This document shows positions 61,101 through 64,000 of a DNA stretch of 64,000 nt, in pieces. Both the position numbers and the translations under genes were made by a program. Where the stretch lies: contig JAHCBC010000001.1 in assembly GCA_019634595.1 (NCBI GenBank), forward strand, positions 806,001 through 870,000, in the 5' to 3' direction. Source of the stretch: Akkermansiaceae bacterium. GTDB taxonomy: Bacteria > Verrucomicrobiota > Verrucomicrobiia > Verrucomicrobiales > Akkermansiaceae. The notes beneath the pieces were generated by a model, which was not told the origin of the DNA, made no database searches, and saw only the letters and a program-made list of their open reading frames with translations. Numbering within the stretch: position 1 is the first letter of the stretch; the number at the start of each line of letters is the position of its first letter.

Positions 61101-63056
61101 GAGGCGTTTGATGGCATCCTCAAGCGATCCGACGCTTCACTTGCGTTGCTGGATGCGGTCGATGGAGGTTCCATCAAGCCGGAGACCTTCGGTCCCGGAA
61201 ACATTGCCCGCCTGCGGACCCACCCGGACAAGAAGGTGGCGGACCGCGCGAAGCAGATGGAGGACAAGCTGAATCCGGGAGGGAAGGCCAAGGCCGAGGT
61301 CATCGCCAAGCTGCTGCCCGAAGTGTCGAAACCCGGCAATGTGGAGAACGGCAAGATGCTCTATGCCGCTGCCTGCGCCATCTGCCACCGCTTCGGCGAC
61401 GTGGGGGACAAGGATGTCGGCCCGCCCCTGACGGGCATGGGTTCCCACGGCGCTGCGGAGCTTCTCGTCCACATCGTGGACCCGAACCGCGAGGTGGACC
61501 CCAGTTTCTGGCAATGGAACATCACGACGAAAAAGGGCGAATCCCTGGCCGGTGTCATCACCAGTGAGAACTCCGCCGCCATCACCCTGCGCAACCAGGG
61601 CGGGGACGCGGAGATCAGGAAAGACGACATCGCCACCCGCGAGAACACCCACCGCAGCCTCATGCCGGAAGGCCTGGAGGGCCTCGGCGGTGAGGGTCTC
61701 CGTGACATCCTCGCCTACATGACCGCTTCGGAGGGCCGCTACCGCGTGCTCGACCTGCGGGAGGCCTACACGGCGGATTCCCGCAGGGGGCTGTTCGCCA
61801 ACCAGGAGGCTCCTGCGGAAAGCGTGTTCTTCTCCGCCTACGGCAACATCGCCGCCGAAAAGATCCCGTTCTTCCTCATGGACCCGGAGAAGAGCGTGAA
61901 CGGCAGGAACCTCCTCATCCTCAGGGGAGGGGTGCGCGAGAACATCGCCTCGAAGTATCCGGCCAAGGTTGAGGTCCCCGTGGATCTGGAGGCCACGCGC
62001 TTCTACCTGCTCAGTGGGATCGCCGGATGGGGCTTCCCCGCCATCAAGGATTTCCGTCCCGCCCTGAAAGTGGGCGTCCACTTCGAGGACGGCCGCGTGG
62101 AGGAGACGGTCCTTCTCAACGGCATGGCCTTCGGCGACTACAACAAGGAGACGGACATCTCCGGATCGAAGCTGGTGAGGAAAGTCGTCGAAAAGGGCCA
62201 GATCCGCCTGATCCGCATCGACGTGAAGAAGCCCGGGAAGATCACGAAGCTGACGCTCGAAAGCAGCAACAACGGGGTGACTCCCGTGGTCGCGGCGATC
62301 ACCGCCGACCTTTCCTCCGAAGCTGCGGAGGTGGAGACAAAGACCGAGCCGAAAGAGCTGGAGAAATACGATCCGAAGACCACCGCACCCACGGGCGCGA
62401 AGTTCCAGGAACCGAAGGTGGAGGGCACCCTGCGCGTGCTGCTCGCGGGTGCCGGAAGCTCGCATGACTTCCCGCGTTACTTCCTCAAGGAGGACTCGGA
62501 GATCCTGAAGGCGGCGGGCGGCATCGATGTCGCGGCCACGCCGAACCTGGGCGAAGCGCTCGCGCTCATCCCGCAGGCGGATGTGCTGGTGTTCAGCGGC
62601 AACGATCCGCAGTACGCCCGTCCCGACTTCCAGAAGGCCATCAATGCCTTCGCGGACGCCGGCAAGGGTCTGGTCATGCTGCATGCGGCCACCTGGTATA
62701 ACTACCCTCCGGAGACGGGCTACAACGCGCGCTTCATCGGTGGCGGCACCCGCAGCCATGGCAAGGGTGACTTCGATGTGCTGGTGGTCAACAAAGACCA
62801 CCCGGTGACCAAGGGCGTTTCCGCGAAGTTCGTCATCAATGATGAGAGCTACCGCATGGAAGTGCCGGACGCCTCGAAGGTGGAGATCCTCACGGAGAAC
62901 CACGCCGAGGGAGCCGTCCACCCCAGCGTCTGGGTGACGAAGGACGCGAAGACCAGGATCGTCGGCATCACCCTCGGCCACGCCGCGGAGGCCCATGGAA
63001 ATCCGGATTTCCAGAAACTCCTCGTCAATGCCGTCCGCTGGGTCGCATCGAAATGA
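58194..63056 (+). CDS. Giant exported ThuA / PVC-type dehydrogenase / HEAT / cytochrome c / ThuA protein
   Basis: 1620 residues from the ATG at 58194; signal peptide ending AAGHA. In order: ThuA (about 25-260, HAEEGGNITGEDR, AVHGGT), PVC-type membrane-bound dehydrogenase propeller (about 285-680, WDEKGRMWVVETPEYPNG, DTDGDGVMDKKHVF), HEAT-like helices (about 690-1040), cytochrome c (CAICH near residue 1060), a beta-domain, and a second ThuA (about 1410-1620, LHAATWYNYPPETGYN). The parts suggest periplasmic oxidation of a sugar, with electrons passed to the haem. Two ThuA domains at opposite ends are unusual. Overlaps the cupin gene by ATGA. Confidence 0.88.
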   Translation: MKKFIIGTLVAGLLAAAGHAAEPLRVFIRSGEKTHGPGAHDHPAFLKDWTKLLNERGAKATGGDAFPTKAQLAETDVVVIHAEEGGNITGEDRANFEEFLKRGGGVVAVHGGTVSRDPDWYKTVIGGSWRFGKTKWLEGHMSLYFTDRENPITTGMSNFDLDDEIYYDMEVLPEVKVLAGAFTPKPKDASHPGDDKRVNIYDIQPQMWTYETGNRRALAFVPGHLYENFSHTSIRTLLLRGIAWAGKRENADELCRPEELGDAIRYPEGGPTRPEKSAAKIEVHPEFDISLVAAEPLINKVMNVDWDEKGRMWVVETPEYPNGLRKANTDEWKESGSVAPGKYDREPEDRISILTDTDGDGVMDKKHVFADKLELATSFVLHKNGVIVSSAPDIWFLEDTDGDEVADKRTKLYTGLGIFDTHAVLNNLRWGLDGWIYGTHGYSAGDVTALGEGGKGKPPVKIGSGVVRFKPDGSEIEMYSSKGGNSWGLCMTTDGQCFWTQPTSGIVFLHTVLPEAVLAKGKIPGTDSWHGMVVRQKLFPLMKWEQLAYVQIDLVGSYTAAAGCAVYEGGAWPDKWNYSYFTGEPTVNLVSHYFVKPDGVTYTAEREKGREETEFIRSSDLWFRPIENRVGPDGALYLVDFYNQAVIHNDTRGPLHGPANAAVRPDRDHYFGRIWKIQHKKAKKLEVPVIDRNKAADIIKASASPNSQTRLTAMRLLREGNLVKNAEPVGSGPNRTYEKFASSTTPQQRRQVLKAYSEAKDDWTRSALIAAASTHAVDYLNEVLASGAASASLESFVANLLPEALRENPAVGARDLVLGVAAAPKAPAGLKAAILNALASRQDIKPEVSKDLSTALGKLMDDSTTLPMVLPLVTNWDQKGALAERTKAAVASLDGKLKDTKSPEAARISAARALVGVGTKESLGAVVNVLKNTGDSENVQKAALTALAETNHIEEVVPILDHLRPSLVNEAFDGILKRSDASLALLDAVDGGSIKPETFGPGNIARLRTHPDKKVADRAKQMEDKLNPGGKAKAEVIAKLLPEVSKPGNVENGKMLYAAACAICHRFGDVGDKDVGPPLTGMGSHGAAELLVHIVDPNREVDPSFWQWNITTKKGESLAGVITSENSAAITLRNQGGDAEIRKDDIATRENTHRSLMPEGLEGLGGEGLRDILAYMTASEGRYRVLDLREAYTADSRRGLFANQEAPAESVFFSAYGNIAAEKIPFFLMDPEKSVNGRNLLILRGGVRENIASKYPAKVEVPVDLEATRFYLLSGIAGWGFPAIKDFRPALKVGVHFEDGRVEETVLLNGMAFGDYNKETDISGSKLVRKVVEKGQIRLIRIDVKKPGKITKLTLESSNNGVTPVVAAITADLSSEAAEVETKTEPKELEKYDPKTTAPTGAKFQEPKVEGTLRVLLAGAGSSHDFPRYFLKEDSEILKAAGGIDVAATPNLGEALALIPQADVLVFSGNDPQYARPDFQKAINAFADAGKGLVMLHAATWYNYPPETGYNARFIGGGTRSHGKGDFDVLVVNKDHPVTKGVSAKFVINDESYRMEVPDASKVEILTENHAEGAVHPSVWVTKDAKTRIVGITLGHAAEAHGNPDFQKLLVNAVRWVASK

Positions 63057-63454
63057 AGAATCAGGAAAATATGTCAGCACATCGTTTCACACAGCCGGGA
63101 GAGGAAGAGGTCGAAGTCATCGGCGGAAAGACGCACCTGTGGCACTCGAAGCCCGGCTTCACCACCACGGAGGATCTCCTGTTCGTCCGCGTCCTCATCC
63201 AGCCCGGCGAGGGTCATTCCTTCCACTACCACCCTAACAAGGAGGAGATCATCTACTTCATCTCCGGCACTGCGGAACAGTGGCTGGAGGATGAGATGCG
63301 CGTGATGGGCCCCGGCTCGTCCCTCTACATCCCGAAGGGCGTGGTCCACGCCACCTTCAACCGCAGCGACAGCCCCATCGAGTTCATCGCCGTCATCACC
63401 CCCGCCAGCGCGGAAGGGCCGGTGACGATCGAGGTGGGTGAAAGACCTGCTTGA
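63053..63454 (+). CDS. Cupin-domain protein
   Basis: 133 residues, single cupin: HSFHYHPNKEEIIYFISG carries the metal ligands (two or three His and a Glu), and PKGVVHATFN the last His. Small cupins in sugar operons are isomerases, lyases or sensors; no specific call is possible. The start overlaps the stop of the giant protein; a second in-frame ATG lies six codons on. No signal peptide, so cytoplasmic. Confidence 0.88.
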   Translation: MKNQENMSAHRFTQPGEEEVEVIGGKTHLWHSKPGFTTTEDLLFVRVLIQPGEGHSFHYHPNKEEIIYFISGTAEQWLEDEMRVMGPGSSLYIPKGVVHATFNRSDSPIEFIAVITPASAEGPVTIEVGERPA

Positions 63455-63475
63455 GCACCCCGGTATGGGCCGTGG

Positions 63476-64000
63476 ATGAGGCATGTCCTGTTGTTGGCGT
63501 TGGCCGCGTTATTCGCGGGGAATCTGGAAGCGGAGATCATCGACATACGGAAGGCTCCGTATTCGGCGGCAGGCGATGGCACTGCGGATGACCGTGCCGC
63601 GCTGGCCGCCGCCTTTTCCGCCGCGAAGAAAGGCGACACCATCCTTGTGCCCGCCGGTGACTACCGCATGGTGCTGGGCAAGGGGCGGCTGGCGATGCCC
63701 GACGGTGTGACCCTGCTGGGTGAAGGCGGCCGCTCGAGGTTTCTCCTCGTCTCGGAAGGTGGAAAGCCGGAGCACCGGGAGTTCCTCCAGCCCGGCTCCT
63801 CCTCGGTGCTCCAGGGACTGACGTTTTCGCGTGAAGAGAATTTCGCGGCGGTGCTGTTCCCGCTCTTCGGGGAGAGGGACGGGATCACCTTCCGGGACTG
63901 CGTTTTCGAGGGAGGGGTCGAGAAATTTCCCGGCACCTACTGCCATGCGTTCCAGGTGGGCAACGGCGCGCTCAGGAACCTCACCTTTGACAAGATCGAG
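63476..64000 (+). CDS. Pectate-lyase-like (Pectate_lyase_3) exported protein, partial (right edge)
   Basis: 175 residues are in the window and the frame is open to the edge. Signal peptide MRHVLLLALAALFAGNLEA, then AGDGTADDRAALAAAF, the DG-x2-DD opening of the Pectate_lyase_3/GH28-like beta-helix, and VPAGDYRMVLG. Such proteins break or bind plant-type polysaccharides. Last visible gene of the AraC-controlled operon, 21 bases after the cupin gene, so the system probably uses a plant or algal acidic glycan. Confidence 0.85.
   Translation, partial: MRHVLLLALAALFAGNLEAEIIDIRKAPYSAAGDGTADDRAALAAAFSAAKKGDTILVPAGDYRMVLGKGRLAMPDGVTLLGEGGRSRFLLVSEGGKPEHREFLQPGSSSVLQGLTFSREENFAAVLFPLFGERDGITFRDCVFEGGVEKFPGTYCHAFQVGNGALRNLTFDKIE

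Noticed and set aside
61137-63080. A 647-codon minus-strand frame opposite the giant ThuA protein
   Set aside because: Antisense shadow; the plus frame has recognisable domains throughout.
1-64000. tRNA, rRNA, tmRNA or known riboswitches
   Set aside because: I looked for T-arm-like GGTTCRA motifs and conserved rRNA blocks in the intergenic regions and saw none; a covariance-model scan was not possible.

Overview
The window looks like a chromosomal segment of a free-living member of the Verrucomicrobiota (Verrucomicrobiae, Luteolibacter/Akkermansiaceae-like; this assignment is inferred). Reasons: high GC, two PEP-CTERM proteins, planctomycete/verrucomicrobial cytochrome proteins (PSCyt1, DUF1549, DUF1553, DUF1501, PVC-type dehydrogenase with ThuA), a GSII-type glutamine synthetase, a class III FBPase, a Bat/MoxR operon, and few recognisable Shine-Dalgarno sequences. 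No rRNA, tRNA, CRISPR array, complete insertion sequence or prophage was seen.

Layout. 1-8.9 kb: a LacI regulator (cut by the left edge) opposite a sugar-acid operon of esterase/cytochrome/DUF1549-DUF1553 fusion, DUF1501 protein, MFS transporter and mandelate-racemase-like enzyme, with 4-base overlaps. 8.9-15.4 kb: RlmI-like methyltransferase, PEP-CTERM protein, lysine-rich basic protein, Fe-S carrier with J-domain protein, GSII behind a sigma-54-type promoter, a PP2C phosphatase with a miniature kinase, and a YlbF protein with a cysteine tail. 15.5-20.8 kb: secreted beta-helix protein and a three-gene operon of unrecognised exported proteins. 21-33.9 kb: HflC/HflK, FabV, a GYF/CD225/DUF2752 membrane cassette, PdxJ, AcpS, HemB, periplasmic proteins, a degenerate nuclease-like protein, PanE and class III FBPase.

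33.9-34.4 kb is an AT-rich non-coding stretch with three copies of a 15-base DnaA-box motif, a candidate replication origin. Then come an EamA/EmrE-type exporter, SMC, and a low-GC gene encoding a uracil-DNA-glycosylase-like domain fused to a PD-(D/E)xK nuclease domain. That gene is bracketed by 75-bp direct repeats (92% identical); the right copy is the 3' end of the neighbouring SGNH hydrolase gene, so it looks like a small integrated defence or repair module. 40.9-45 kb: SGNH hydrolase, ROK kinase, amidase, YkgJ protein, DinB. 45.1-53 kb: MoxR, DUF58, small membrane protein, BatA, BatB/C fusion and BatD/E fusion. 53.1-54.9 kb: small, lower-GC accessory genes.

55-64 kb: an AraC regulator opposite a second carbon-use operon: PEP-hydrolase-like TIM barrel and Tm-1-like protein (the two halves of plant Tm-1 as separate genes), a giant ThuA/dehydrogenase/HEAT/cytochrome c/ThuA protein, a cupin and a pectate-lyase-like protein cut by the right edge. 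Short palindromic repeats sit directly at the 3' ends of several genes (panE, batD/E, hemB, Tm-1-like), some in two copies within the window.
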